Of a DNA stretch of 25,318 bases, positions 1 to 7,351 are shown one piece after another. The stretch is from contig CAAGGB010000255.1 of NCBI GenBank assembly GCA_900769285.1, positions 1-25,318 of the forward strand, written 5' to 3'. The notes below the pieces were generated by a model. The model was not told the origin of the DNA. It saw only the letters and a list, made by a program, of their open reading frames with translations, and made no database searches. A program made the position numbers and the translations under genes. Positions within the stretch are counted from its first letter, which is position 1; every line of letters starts with the position of its first letter. This stretch comes from Victivallales bacterium. Its GTDB lineage: Bacteria > Verrucomicrobiota > Lentisphaeria > Oligosphaerales > Oligosphaeraceae.

Positions 1-19
1 CACGACGCTCTTCCGATCT
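1..19. other. Illumina TruSeq adapter remnant (sequencing artefact)
   Basis: Bases 1-19 read CACGACGCTCTTCCGATCT, which is the 3' end of the Illumina TruSeq universal adapter (read 1 primer). Its reverse complement begins AGATCGGAAGAGC, the usual read-through adapter. The genuine sequence begins at about base 20, inside a coding region. The position at the very edge suggests an untrimmed read-through end assembled into the contig. These bases should be ignored biologically. Confidence 0.95.
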
Positions 20-267
20 CGGGGCGGGTTCGCGTCAACTCCATCTCGCCCGGCTGGATTGACACGGCGGGTCGCACCTACGGCGGCGCAGATGCCATCC
101 AGCATTTCGCCGGTCGCGTCGGCACGCCCATGGACATCGCCCACATGGTGCTTTTCCTCGCCTCGGACCAGGCGGGCTTCATCGACGGCGAGAACATCTG
201 CATCGACGGCGGCATGACGCGGCAGATGATCTATACCGGTGACAGCGGCTGGCACTTGGAAGTCTGA
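20..267 (+). CDS. SDR family oxidoreductase, C-terminal fragment (5' end missing)
   Basis: This is an open frame with no start in the window, ending at TGA 265-267; about 81 residues are visible. It carries the late part of a classical short-chain dehydrogenase/reductase: RVNSISPGWIDT (the strand after the catalytic Tyr-Lys helix), a GRVGTPMDIAHMVLFLASD segment, and the closing FIDGENICIDGGMTR motif. The NAD(P)-binding glycine motif and the Ser-Tyr-Lys residues would lie upstream of the contig edge. SDR enzymes interconvert alcohols and ketones with NAD(P)H in the cytoplasm; the substrate here cannot be told. The C-terminal tail beyond GGMTR resembles that of many sugar-cluster SDRs. The next gene starts 29 bp downstream on the same strand, so the two may be cotranscribed. 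Confidence 0.9.
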
Positions 268-296
268 CGGAAATGGCGCAGCGAGACGGAGATACG

Positions 297-1265
297 ATGG
301 CTGATTGGGAGTCGAAGTCACGCCGGACGCTGGCTCTGGCGGTTCTCATGCTGGGTGGAGTCGTGGCGGCGGCGCTGTCGCCATTGGTGGGCGTGGCGGA
401 ATTGTCGCCGGAGGTTCTTTGGCGGCTGCGTCTGCCGCGTCTGGCGGCGGGACTGCTGGCAGGCGGCGGGCTGTCGCTGTGCGGGATGTGCTATCAGGGG
501 GTGTTCCGCAATGAGCTGGCGACACCCTACACGCTGGGCGTCTCCGGCGGCGCGGCGCTGGGCGTGGCGCTGCTGGTGCGTCTGCTGCCGACGGGCGGGA
601 CGCTGCTGGGTGTGGGACTGCTGCCGGTCGCGGCGTTCGCGGGCGCCGTCGGGGCGACGGCGCTGGTGATGGGGCTGGGCCGTCTCAGCCGTGGCGGCAC
701 GCTCTCGACGACGGGACTGCTGCTGGCGGGCGTGGCGGCCAGCTTCTTCTTCTCGAGCCTCATCATGTTCCTGAATTACCTGGGTACGCCCGGCGAGATG
801 CATCAGGTGATGCGTTGGCTGATGGGCGGGCTGGACGTCTATGACTGGCGTGAGGTGACGTTGCTGGCGGCGCTGACGCTGGTTGGCGCGTCGCTGGTGC
901 TGCGCCGGCTGGAGGCGCTGGATCTGCTGGCCATCGGTGAGGAGTATGCGGCGAGCCGCGGGGTGTCGGTCCGCCGCACGCTGCTGCGGCTGCATCTGGC
1001 GGTGGCACTCATCGTGGGCGGCGTGGTGGCCGTGTGCGGGCCGATTGGGTTTGTGGGGATGGTCAGTCCGCATGTCTGCAGACTGCTCATCGGCTCGTCG
1101 CATCGCCGGCTGGCGTGGTGCTCGCTGGCATTTGGCGCCTGCTTTCTGGTGCTGTGCGACACAGTTGGACGACTGGTGACGGCGCCGGCGGAGCTGCCGG
1201 TCGGCATCGTCACGGCGCTGTTGGGTGCGCCGTTCTTCGTCTGGCTGCTGCTGCGACGTCCGTGA
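297..1265 (+). CDS. FecCD/BtuC-family ABC transporter permease (iron-siderophore or cobalamin type)
   Basis: A 322-residue polytopic membrane protein of the FecCD family, the inner-membrane channel of importers for ferric siderophores, haem or vitamin B12. Family hallmarks are an early PRLAAGLLAGGGLSLCG segment followed by a YQGVFRNELATPYTLGVSGGAA-type stretch, a GPIGFVGMVSPHVCR-type loop (coupling to the ATPase), and a C-terminal ELPVGIVTALLGAPFF segment. Alternating hydrophobic stretches fit about ten helices. I prefer the ATG at 297 because GGAG at 288-291 sits 5 bp upstream; an in-frame ATG at 273 would add eight residues and has no good ribosome site. No cognate ATPase or binding protein lies next to it: the upstream gene is an SDR and the downstream gene converges. 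They may be encoded elsewhere or upstream of the contig edge. The exact ligand cannot be assigned. Confidence 0.93.
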   Translation: MADWESKSRRTLALAVLMLGGVVAAALSPLVGVAELSPEVLWRLRLPRLAAGLLAGGGLSLCGMCYQGVFRNELATPYTLGVSGGAALGVALLVRLLPTGGTLLGVGLLPVAAFAGAVGATALVMGLGRLSRGGTLSTTGLLLAGVAASFFFSSLIMFLNYLGTPGEMHQVMRWLMGGLDVYDWREVTLLAALTLVGASLVLRRLEALDLLAIGEEYAASRGVSVRRTLLRLHLAVALIVGGVVAVCGPIGFVGMVSPHVCRLLIGSSHRRLAWCSLAFGACFLVLCDTVGRLVTAPAELPVGIVTALLGAPFFVWLLLRRP

Positions 1266-1275
1266 GGGCCCTCAC
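1262..1275. repeat. 14-bp perfect palindrome spanning two convergent stop codons
   Basis: GTGAGGGCCCTCAC is its own reverse complement. It contains the TGA of the plus-strand permease (1263-1265) and the TGA of the minus-strand lipoprotein gene (1274-1272), which are only 6 bp apart. As RNA it could fold as a 5-bp stem with a 4-base loop on either strand. There is no U-tract on either side, so a terminator role is only a possibility. Confidence 0.6.
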
Positions 1276-2234
1276 TTGGCGAGAGGCGTGGCCTTGAGCC
1301 GCAGCGTCTCGAGGCGGTCCATCTCGGCGGCGAGTGTGTCTAGCAAGCGTGTGCCATCGAAGGTGTTGGGCACCAGGAAGCTGCCGTCGGCGAGGCGATT
1401 CCAGGAATGGAGGATGATGGTCGGTCTGCGGCTGAGGAACGATTGGCGCAGCCTGTCGGCCAGGAAGGAGCCGTCGCCCCGCGGGATGGGCCATTTCGCC
1501 TGGGAGCGCCAGTCGATGCCGGGGACGGCGCCGGAGTCGCCGACGCGGATGAAGGCGATGGGACGCTGCGGACGGAAGGCGCCGTCGGGCTGGAGGACGA
1601 GGATGTCAAACAGTCGCTCCTCGTGGAAGTCCTGACGATTGAGCGTGATGCTGGCGCCGTCGAAAATGACGGCGAGACGGGGGGAGGGCGCTGGCTTCGC
1701 GAGGCCATTCTGCTGGAGGAACTGGGCGATGTTGCCGCTGCCCATCTCCAGGGGCGCGTCGGCGTAGAGGCACAGACCGACGCGGAACACCGGCCGACAG
1801 CCAGCCGCCAGCCTCATGAAGTGCCGTATCCGCTCCAGACGCGCGTCGTCCGTCAAATCCTGCGGACGCACCGTCAGGAACGCGCCGACGAAGCCCGCGG
1901 ACTGCATGGCGTCCAGGTCATGGTGCATCGCGTCGTCCGTCCAGGAGCCATTGTGGTCACGCAGGGCGCGCACCTCGGACAGCAGCCGCGGCTTCGCGCG
2001 GCCACGCTCGCCAGTCGGCTCGGACATGGCGGTCGGCTGCGACAGAAAGGCTGGGTAGTATGTCACCCACAGCTCCGGACGCTGGCGCGCCGTCGCATAC
2101 GGATAGCTCCGCAGCTCGTGCGGTTCGCCACGATAGGACGGCGCCGACGCGCACGCAGACAACAGTGACAGCATGACGGCGGACAGAAGAGCCAACGGCA
2201 GGATGCGACGGACAGACTGGAGGAGCTTCATCAT
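1272..2234 (-). CDS. Putative lipoprotein of unknown function, possibly glycosidase-like
   Basis: About 320 residues starting MMKLLQS, with a hydrophobic segment ending in the lipobox LLSAC, so a lipid-anchored protein exported by the Sec route. The mature part begins near ASAPSYRG. It contains WVTYYPAFLSQP, then a segment LDAMQSAGFVGAFLTVRP that resembles the first strand and helix of a beta/alpha barrel, then strands such as RPVFRVGLCLYAD, RLAVIFDGASI and RPTIILHSWN. The order of moving to a spot, naming a sugar-like activity and ending on a Trp-rich strand recalls GH99/GH71-type barrels, but I do not recognise a family motif and make no functional claim. The frame stays open upstream to 2393, but the lipobox position favours a start at 2234 or 2231. 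A GAGG lies 14 bp upstream of 2234, somewhat far for a ribosome site. Confidence 0.75.
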   Translation of the reverse strand: MMKLLQSVRRILPLALLSAVMLSLLSACASAPSYRGEPHELRSYPYATARQRPELWVTYYPAFLSQPTAMSEPTGERGRAKPRLLSEVRALRDHNGSWTDDAMHHDLDAMQSAGFVGAFLTVRPQDLTDDARLERIRHFMRLAAGCRPVFRVGLCLYADAPLEMGSGNIAQFLQQNGLAKPAPSPRLAVIFDGASITLNRQDFHEERLFDILVLQPDGAFRPQRPIAFIRVGDSGAVPGIDWRSQAKWPIPRGDGSFLADRLRQSFLSRRPTIILHSWNRLADGSFLVPNTFDGTRLLDTLAAEMDRLETLRLKATPLAK

Positions 2235-2487
2235 CACGGCGGCTATTTCCTCGTTCTTGAACGGATGCGGAAGCCGGATGCGCGGCATCAGACACGCCAG
2301 CCGGCTACATGACAATACGCTTTGGCGGACGGACACTCGCGACGATGTCCGCCAGACACGCATAATGTAAGCCGACAACGGCTCAAACGCCAACGCCGTG
2401 GCCGTCGTGGCGCCATTCCGGACGCCATCCGCGGCATGGTTTGCGCAGGCAGATTCAGGGTGTCCCTGTGCGCGGCATATAACGTCG

Positions 2488-2502
2488 TATAATGCGCATT
2501 AT
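2488..2502 (+). promoter_or_regulatory. TATAAT box overlapping a 14-bp perfect palindrome (candidate promoter/operator)
   Basis: TATAAT lies at 2488-2493. ATAATGCGCATTAT at 2489-2502 is a perfect palindrome and overlaps it, an arrangement typical of a repressor site covering a -10 box. No good -35 match is visible 16-18 bp upstream. If used, transcription would start about 370 bp before the GH106-like gene, giving a long leader. No regulator gene is adjacent. Confidence 0.45.
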
Positions 2503-2626
2503 GTTTAATGGAGGGTGTCTCCGGAGCGGTTGCGCCCAGACTGTCCCCTATTCCGCCGACCAGTAGGAACAGACGGCGGCCACGGGCACAAGAGCCGCTG
2601 GTTTCCGCCCCGACGGCACGTCTTTT

Positions 2627-2662
2627 CTCTCGTTGCTCTCGTCTCTCTCGTTGCTCTCGTCT
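2627..2662. repeat. 18-bp perfect tandem duplication
   Basis: The unit CTCTCGTTGCTCTCGTCT occurs twice head to tail at 2627-2644 and 2645-2662, followed by a partial third start (CT). The strand is strongly pyrimidine-rich here. It lies outside any supported gene. It could be a polymerase-slippage product or a pair of binding sites. Confidence 0.9.
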
Positions 2663-2711
2663 CTGGAGCCGAACAAAAAAGTGTCAGCGCGAGTGCGCGT
2701 ACCTGTGAAGG

Positions 2712-2720
2712 TGCTATATT
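2712..2720 (+). promoter_or_regulatory. Candidate extended -10 promoter for the GH106-like operon
   Basis: TGCTATATT at 2712-2720 matches the extended -10 form TGnTATAAT with one mismatch. No clear -35 hexamer lies 17 bp upstream, as is common for extended -10 promoters. It would place the start of transcription about 140 bp before the ATG at 2869. No experimental support. Confidence 0.35.
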
Positions 2721-2802
2721 GAGACAACTGAAACACCCGAGCGTGACGACGCCCGACACCTCGCCGTGGTGTTGTGGACGGTCGCCCTTCGCTGTGTGAG
2801 GC

Positions 2803-2819
2803 AGACGGCCTTCCCGTCT
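2803..2819 (+). other. Small leader hairpin upstream of the GH106-like gene
   Basis: AGACGG (2803-2808) and CCGTCT (2814-2819) are inverted repeats around a 5-base loop; with one bulged T the stem can extend by a GC pair on each side. It is 50 bp before the start codon. It is not followed by a run of T, so a terminator is unlikely. Confidence 0.35.
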
Positions 2820-2868
2820 TGCGGTGTGCTTTGTTTATCTCAAGGTAAAGAGAAAGGACCGACACGAG

Positions 2869-5800
2869 ATGTTTTCGCAGGAGCTGTTCACGAATCCGCC
2901 GGCGGAATACCGGGGCACCGACTTCTGGATGCTGAATGATGCGCTGGAAGAGGACGAGATACGCCGCCAGTTGGCCAGTATGCGGGACCAGGGCATCGCG
3001 AGCGTCATTGCGCGGACCTACATCGGCCTGAAGTCGGACTATCCGGGCGAGGACTTCAAGCGGAAGATGCGGTGCATCGTGGACACGGCCAAGGAGCTGG
3101 GGCTCAAGGTGTTCCTGCAGGCTGGCTATATGCCGGAGGCGGTGCTGGACCTGCCGGACGAGTACGCGCTGCGCAAGATTGTGGTCTGTCCGGAGGCGGA
3201 GGCCGCCGACAGGGGCGAGGTGCTGGCGACGGACGGCGGATACGCCTATGTCGCGGTGAACACCAGGACTTTCCTGGACATGCTGAGCAAGGACGCCATC
3301 GCGTTCTATCTGAAGCAGTCCTATGAGGACATGTGGGCCGGGTTCGCGTCGGACTACGGCGACACGTGCCAGTCGGTCTGGGTGGACGAGCCGTCGTACA
3401 TGTCGGACGGGCTGCCGTGGAGCGAGTCGCTGAAGCAGGAGTTCCGTCGGCAGTGGGGCTACGAGCTGTCGCCGAAGGTCCCCCTGCTCTACCGTGACCA
3501 CGACGGCTGCGAGACGGTTCGCTACCACTACTGGCAGACGGTCCAGCGGCTGCTCAAGGAGGCGTACTTCATGCAGGTGCGCGACTGGTGCGCCAGCCAC
3601 GGGCTGCTGTTCAGCGGCCATCTGATGACGGAGGACACGCTGGCCAGCCAACTGTCGCGGGCCGGTGCGGTGATGCCCTACTACAAGTTCTTCGACATTC
3701 CCGGCATTGACTATCTGACGGCGGAGATGAACTGGCGTCATGCGCCGCTGCCGTCGCGGTATCCGTCGCTGTCGGAGCGCGCGGGTCTGTACACGACGCC
3801 GCTGCAGTGCGTGTCGGCGGCGCATCAGGCGGGAAAGGGGCAGATTCTGGCGGAGATGTACGGCGTCTCGTCGGAGAACCTGACGTTCAGGGACCAGAAG
3901 CACATGTTCGACCATTTCGCCAGCTTCGGCGTCAACCACAAGTCCGTCCACGGCATCTTCTATTCGCTGCGGGGGCGGGGCAAGCGCGCCTATCCGCCGC
4001 ACATCAACTACTACCAGCCCTACTGGAAGGACTACCGGATGCTGACGGACGCCTGCGCCCGGACGAGCTACTTCATCAGCCAGGGTCGTCCGGTCCGTGA
4101 CATCGCCCTCATCCATCCGCTCTCGTCGGCGGCCTGCGAGCTGCGCGGCCCCGGCAGTCCCGACGGCGCAGACCCCAGGCTCGCCGAGCGCGACCGCGAT
4201 CTCCTCGAGCTCGAACTCCGGCTTCTGGGCGCCAGGCTGGGCATCGAGTACGTCGACGAGGACACGCTCCAGGACTGGGGCCGTGTCCGCGACGACGCCG
4301 AGTGGGGCGCACGGCTGGTGGTCGGCGAGATGGACTACGGCGTCATCGTCCTGCCGAGGCTGCGCGCCATCGCCTCCAACACGCTGACCGCCACGCTGGA
4401 GTTCCTGCGCCGCGGGGGGAAGGTGCTGGTGCTTGGCGAGGCGCCCACGCTGGTGGACGGCCAGGTGCCCGCCGAGAGCCCCGAGGAGCAACTGCGGCAG
4501 CACGGCGCGGCCTTCGTCGGCACGGACGACGAGCTGCTGGACGCCCTGCAGGCGCTGCCGCGTCCCTACCGGCTGACCGCCGAGCCGGATGACAGCTCGC
4601 TGTTGGTCAATCATCGTCGCGACGACGAGAGCGACTATCTCCTCGTCTTCAACCGGGACTGCCGCGAGCCCCGCCAGCTCACGCTGACCGTTCCCGGCAA
4701 CCGCCTGGCGGTGCAGCTTGCCGACGACGGCGGTCTGCCGACGCCCCTGCCGCGCCGCGCGGCGGCGGACGGCGGGACCACCTTCACCGCCGAGGTTCCC
4801 GAGGGCGGCTCGCTGATGCTGATGGTTCGCGACACGGAGGCGCCGCTCCAGCGCACCGCCCTGCCCTCCGCCGCCGAGCGTTCGGTCAGCCTGGAGCTGC
4901 CGTCCGCCTGGGATATGGAGCTGCTGTCGCCCAATGTCCTGTATCTGGAGTTCGCGAGCTACCGGACAAGTCAGGAGGCGTTCGGGAAGCCGTATCCCAT
5001 CCTGGCCATCCATGATCGCCTAGTCGCGCAGGACTACCATGGCCCGCTCACGCTGCGGTTCGAGTTCCAGTCCGAGGAGGAGCTGACCGGGCTGAGGCTG
5101 GCGCTGGAGAGCCCGCAGGGACAGCGCATCACCCTGAATGGCGTCGATGTCCCGGTGTGTCCGGACGGCTGGTATGTCGCGCGGCAGTTCGAGACGGTGC
5201 CGCTGACGGCGCCGGTCCGGCGTGGCGTCAATGTCCTCGAGGTGAGCCGCGAGGACTACCGTCCGCTGGCGCGGTTCAAGTCGTCCATCACGTCGCTGTT
5301 CGAGAATCTGCCTGGCGTCGAGCTGGAGCCGCTGTATCTGGTGGGCGACTTCGGCGTGTCGGCGCATCGTGTGCCGACTCGCGCGAACGGGGTTCGGCTG
5401 AGCCATCGGATGCGTCTGACGGCGTGTCCGCGGACGGCGGGCATGGAGCTGACGGCGTGCGGACTGCCGTTCTACTCGGGGACGGTCGCGCTGAGCCAGA
5501 CGGTGACGATACCCGAGGGCAGCGACTGCCGCAACGCCATCCTGGAGCTGGACGGTCTCTGCGCCTGCCATGTGCGCGTCCTCCTTGACGGTGTTCCGCA
5601 GGGCGAGACGGCCTGGGCGCCGTATGCCGTCGCGCTGCCCAACCTGACCGGCGGCGTCCACACGCTGCGCCTGGAGCTGACGAACACCATGCACAATGTC
5701 ATCGGGCCGTTCCATCGGCCCAAGGGCGACTACGGCGAGGCCTGGAGCGGCTATGGCTTCCCCAACCTGCCCTGGACCGGCGCCGTCGATGAGCACACCC

Positions 5801-5913
5801 ACAAGCCCATCCCCAACTGGGAGGAGAACCGCGAGCGCGACACCTGCGCCTGGACCGAGGACTACATCCTCACCCCCTTCGGCCTCATCGGCGCCGCCAT
5901 CGTCCTCGACTGA
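2869..5913 (+). CDS. GH106-like glycoside hydrolase (alpha-L-rhamnosidase-related), cytoplasmic
   Basis: A 1,014-residue enzyme, the usual length for GH106-type proteins. It opens with FTNPPAEYRGTDFWMLND, the F-NPP-EYRP-FW-ND signature common to GH106 and related large hydrolases, then a (beta/alpha)8-type catalytic half with WVDEPSYM (Glu174) and LAEMYGVSSENLTF (Glu329) as candidate catalytic carboxylates. HGIFYSLRG and YYQPYWKDYRMLTDACARTSYFISQG follow, also typical of this group. The C-terminal half carries beta-sandwich-like regions (about 620-1,000). Characterised GH106 enzymes remove terminal L-rhamnose from rhamnogalacturonan; the exact specificity here is unknown. The start at 2869 is chosen for AAGGA at about 2854-2858; an upstream GTG at 2824 is less likely. 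There is no signal peptide, so it probably acts inside the cell. The GH28-like gene follows after 21 bp. Confidence 0.8.
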   Translation: MFSQELFTNPPAEYRGTDFWMLNDALEEDEIRRQLASMRDQGIASVIARTYIGLKSDYPGEDFKRKMRCIVDTAKELGLKVFLQAGYMPEAVLDLPDEYALRKIVVCPEAEAADRGEVLATDGGYAYVAVNTRTFLDMLSKDAIAFYLKQSYEDMWAGFASDYGDTCQSVWVDEPSYMSDGLPWSESLKQEFRRQWGYELSPKVPLLYRDHDGCETVRYHYWQTVQRLLKEAYFMQVRDWCASHGLLFSGHLMTEDTLASQLSRAGAVMPYYKFFDIPGIDYLTAEMNWRHAPLPSRYPSLSERAGLYTTPLQCVSAAHQAGKGQILAEMYGVSSENLTFRDQKHMFDHFASFGVNHKSVHGIFYSLRGRGKRAYPPHINYYQPYWKDYRMLTDACARTSYFISQGRPVRDIALIHPLSSAACELRGPGSPDGADPRLAERDRDLLELELRLLGARLGIEYVDEDTLQDWGRVRDDAEWGARLVVGEMDYGVIVLPRLRAIASNTLTATLEFLRRGGKVLVLGEAPTLVDGQVPAESPEEQLRQHGAAFVGTDDELLDALQALPRPYRLTAEPDDSSLLVNHRRDDESDYLLVFNRDCREPRQLTLTVPGNRLAVQLADDGGLPTPLPRRAAADGGTTFTAEVPEGGSLMLMVRDTEAPLQRTALPSAAERSVSLELPSAWDMELLSPNVLYLEFASYRTSQEAFGKPYPILAIHDRLVAQDYHGPLTLRFEFQSEEELTGLRLALESPQGQRITLNGVDVPVCPDGWYVARQFETVPLTAPVRRGVNVLEVSREDYRPLARFKSSITSLFENLPGVELEPLYLVGDFGVSAHRVPTRANGVRLSHRMRLTACPRTAGMELTACGLPFYSGTVALSQTVTIPEGSDCRNAILELDGLCACHVRVLLDGVPQGETAWAPYAVALPNLTGGVHTLRLELTNTMHNVIGPFHRPKGDYGEAWSGYGFPNLPWTGAVDEHTHKPIPNWEENRERDTCAWTEDYILTPFGLIGAAIVLD

Positions 5914-5934
5914 CCCCACAGGAGACACCGCACC

Positions 5935-7200
5935 ATGTCAGACTTCCTCATCAACGACTTCGGCGCCGTGACCGACGCCGCGCCCCGCGACAACGCCGCC
6001 GCCATCCAGCGCGCCCTCGACGCCGCCGGCGCCGCCGGTGGCGGCCGCGTCGTCGTCCCCGCCGGAACCTTCGCCACCGGCACCATCCGTCTGCGCAGCC
6101 ATGTCGAGCTCCATCTCGAACAGGGCGCCACGCTTCTCGCCGCCACCGACGAGGCCGACTACAACCCGCTGGACGAGTACCCCGAGAACGGCGGCAGCGC
6201 CGCCGAGCAGTGGACCCACGAGCACCTCATCATCGCCAACCGACTTGAGGACGTCTCCATCACGGGGCCGGGCGTCATCGACGGCAATGCCGAGGCCTTC
6301 TACGACGCCCCCGTCTTCCCCGACTGGTGCGGCGCCTGGCGCTCCGGCCTGCGCTGGTCACGGGACAAGCGCAGGCTCAGACCCGGCCAGCTCATCGTCT
6401 TCATCCTCTGCCGAGACGTTGCCGTCACCGACCTCAAGGTCCGCCAGTCCACCTGCTGGTCCCTCTTCCTCCATGGCTGCGAGAATGTCATGGTCCGAGG
6501 CTACCAGGCGCACAACGGCCTCGCCGACGCCAACACCGACGGCATCGACATCGACTCCTGCCGCAACGTCACCGTCAGCGACTGCATCATCGACACCGGC
6601 GACGACGCCATCGCCATCCGGGGCAATGACACCCGGCTGCCCAGCCCCAGACCCTGCGAATTCGTGACCATCACCAACTGCGTGCTGGCCTCGTCCTCGG
6701 CGGGCGTCCGCATCGGCGTCGGCTGCGGCGCCATCCGCCAGATCCTGCTGTCGAACCTGCTGTTCACCCGCAGCGGCACCGGCGTCAATGTCCAGAGCTC
6801 CTACACGCGCGGACGCCCCAAGGGCGTCGACATCGCCCACGTCAGCATCCGCCAGTCGACCTTCCTGGACACGGGCATCCCCTTCAGCATCGTGCCGGGC
6901 GATCCGGACGCGGCCGCCTCCATCCGCGACATCGCGTTCGACGCCTGCCGCTTCGAGGGCTTCTGCCCCGCCGTCATCCGCCGCTCCGGGCCAACCCGCC
7001 CCCAGGACATCCGACTCACCGACTGCACCCTCGTCCTCACCGACAATCCCGACCCGCAGCGCTTCCATCCCGGCCCGCGGCACCTCCTCGTCGACGGCGC
7101 CGATGACGTCGCCCTGCGCCACTGCCGCCTCCTCCTCGACGGCTCGCGCACCGACGGCGGCGTCGACTTCCAAGACGCCCCCGGCCTCCAGCTCGGCTGA
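5935..7200 (+). CDS. GH28-family (polygalacturonase-like) beta-helix hydrolase, divergent active site
   Basis: A 421-residue right-handed beta-helix protein. It opens INDFGAVTDAAPRDNAAAIQ, the typical GH28/pectate-lyase-superfamily entry, and keeps the GH28 motifs NTDG (200-203) and GDD (222-224), whose aspartates act in catalysis. The third motif, normally Gly/Ser-His-Gly, reads SSAGVRIG (about 254-261) with Ala256 where His is expected, and the R-I-K motif that grips the galacturonate carboxylate reads VNVQ (284-287). Family members hydrolyse galacturonan or rhamnogalacturonan by inversion; this one may prefer another sugar. No signal peptide is present, unlike secreted pectinases. AGGAG at 5920-5924 is a good ribosome site, and the 21-bp gap to the GH106-like gene indicates one transcript. 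Confidence 0.88.
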   Translation: MSDFLINDFGAVTDAAPRDNAAAIQRALDAAGAAGGGRVVVPAGTFATGTIRLRSHVELHLEQGATLLAATDEADYNPLDEYPENGGSAAEQWTHEHLIIANRLEDVSITGPGVIDGNAEAFYDAPVFPDWCGAWRSGLRWSRDKRRLRPGQLIVFILCRDVAVTDLKVRQSTCWSLFLHGCENVMVRGYQAHNGLADANTDGIDIDSCRNVTVSDCIIDTGDDAIAIRGNDTRLPSPRPCEFVTITNCVLASSSAGVRIGVGCGAIRQILLSNLLFTRSGTGVNVQSSYTRGRPKGVDIAHVSIRQSTFLDTGIPFSIVPGDPDAAASIRDIAFDACRFEGFCPAVIRRSGPTRPQDIRLTDCTLVLTDNPDPQRFHPGPRHLLVDGADDVALRHCRLLLDGSRTDGGVDFQDAPGLQLG

Positions 7201-7231
7201 CGACTCCCTGCCAGACAAACCACCCGTCATG

Positions 7232-7253
7232 ACGTTGCCTGTGCCTTCAACGT
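7232..7253. other. Short inverted repeat between convergent genes
   Basis: ACGTTG (7232-7237) and CAACGT (7248-7253) can pair around a 10-base loop, 32 bp after the GH28-like stop. The 151-bp gap up to the end of the convergent GH78 gene otherwise shows no gene and no clear intrinsic terminator, since no T-run follows the repeat on either strand. Confidence 0.3.
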
Positions 7254-7351
7254 GCCTGATGGACAACCGAAAGAAGTACGCTATTTTAATGTCGGACGTT
7301 CAATCAATGGTCAAGGCAGGCCGCGGGAGAGTGGATGTGTGATGTGTGGCG

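Larger units (their letters stand above)
2235..2868. other. Divergent intergenic/regulatory region
   Basis: About 630 bp between the divergent lipoprotein gene and the GH106-like gene. I see no convincing gene on either strand. It is more AT-rich in patches than its surroundings and holds a TATAAT box overlapping a palindrome, a short tandem duplication, an extended -10 box and a small hairpin, all listed separately. Open frames crossing it on both strands look like by-products of high GC. Confidence 0.7.

Noticed and set aside
2235..2393. A 53-residue N-terminal extension of the minus-strand lipoprotein
   Set aside because: It would place the signal sequence in the middle of the protein; the lipobox fits a start at 2234 or 2231.
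2627..2662. Start of a CRISPR array
   Set aside because: Only two units with no spacers between them.
2548..5013. A long minus-strand open frame of 821 codons opposite the GH106-like gene
   Set aside because: Its product is rich in Arg, Gln, Val and His with no domain. It mirrors the codon bias of a well-supported gene whose TTA, CTA and TCA codons are rare.
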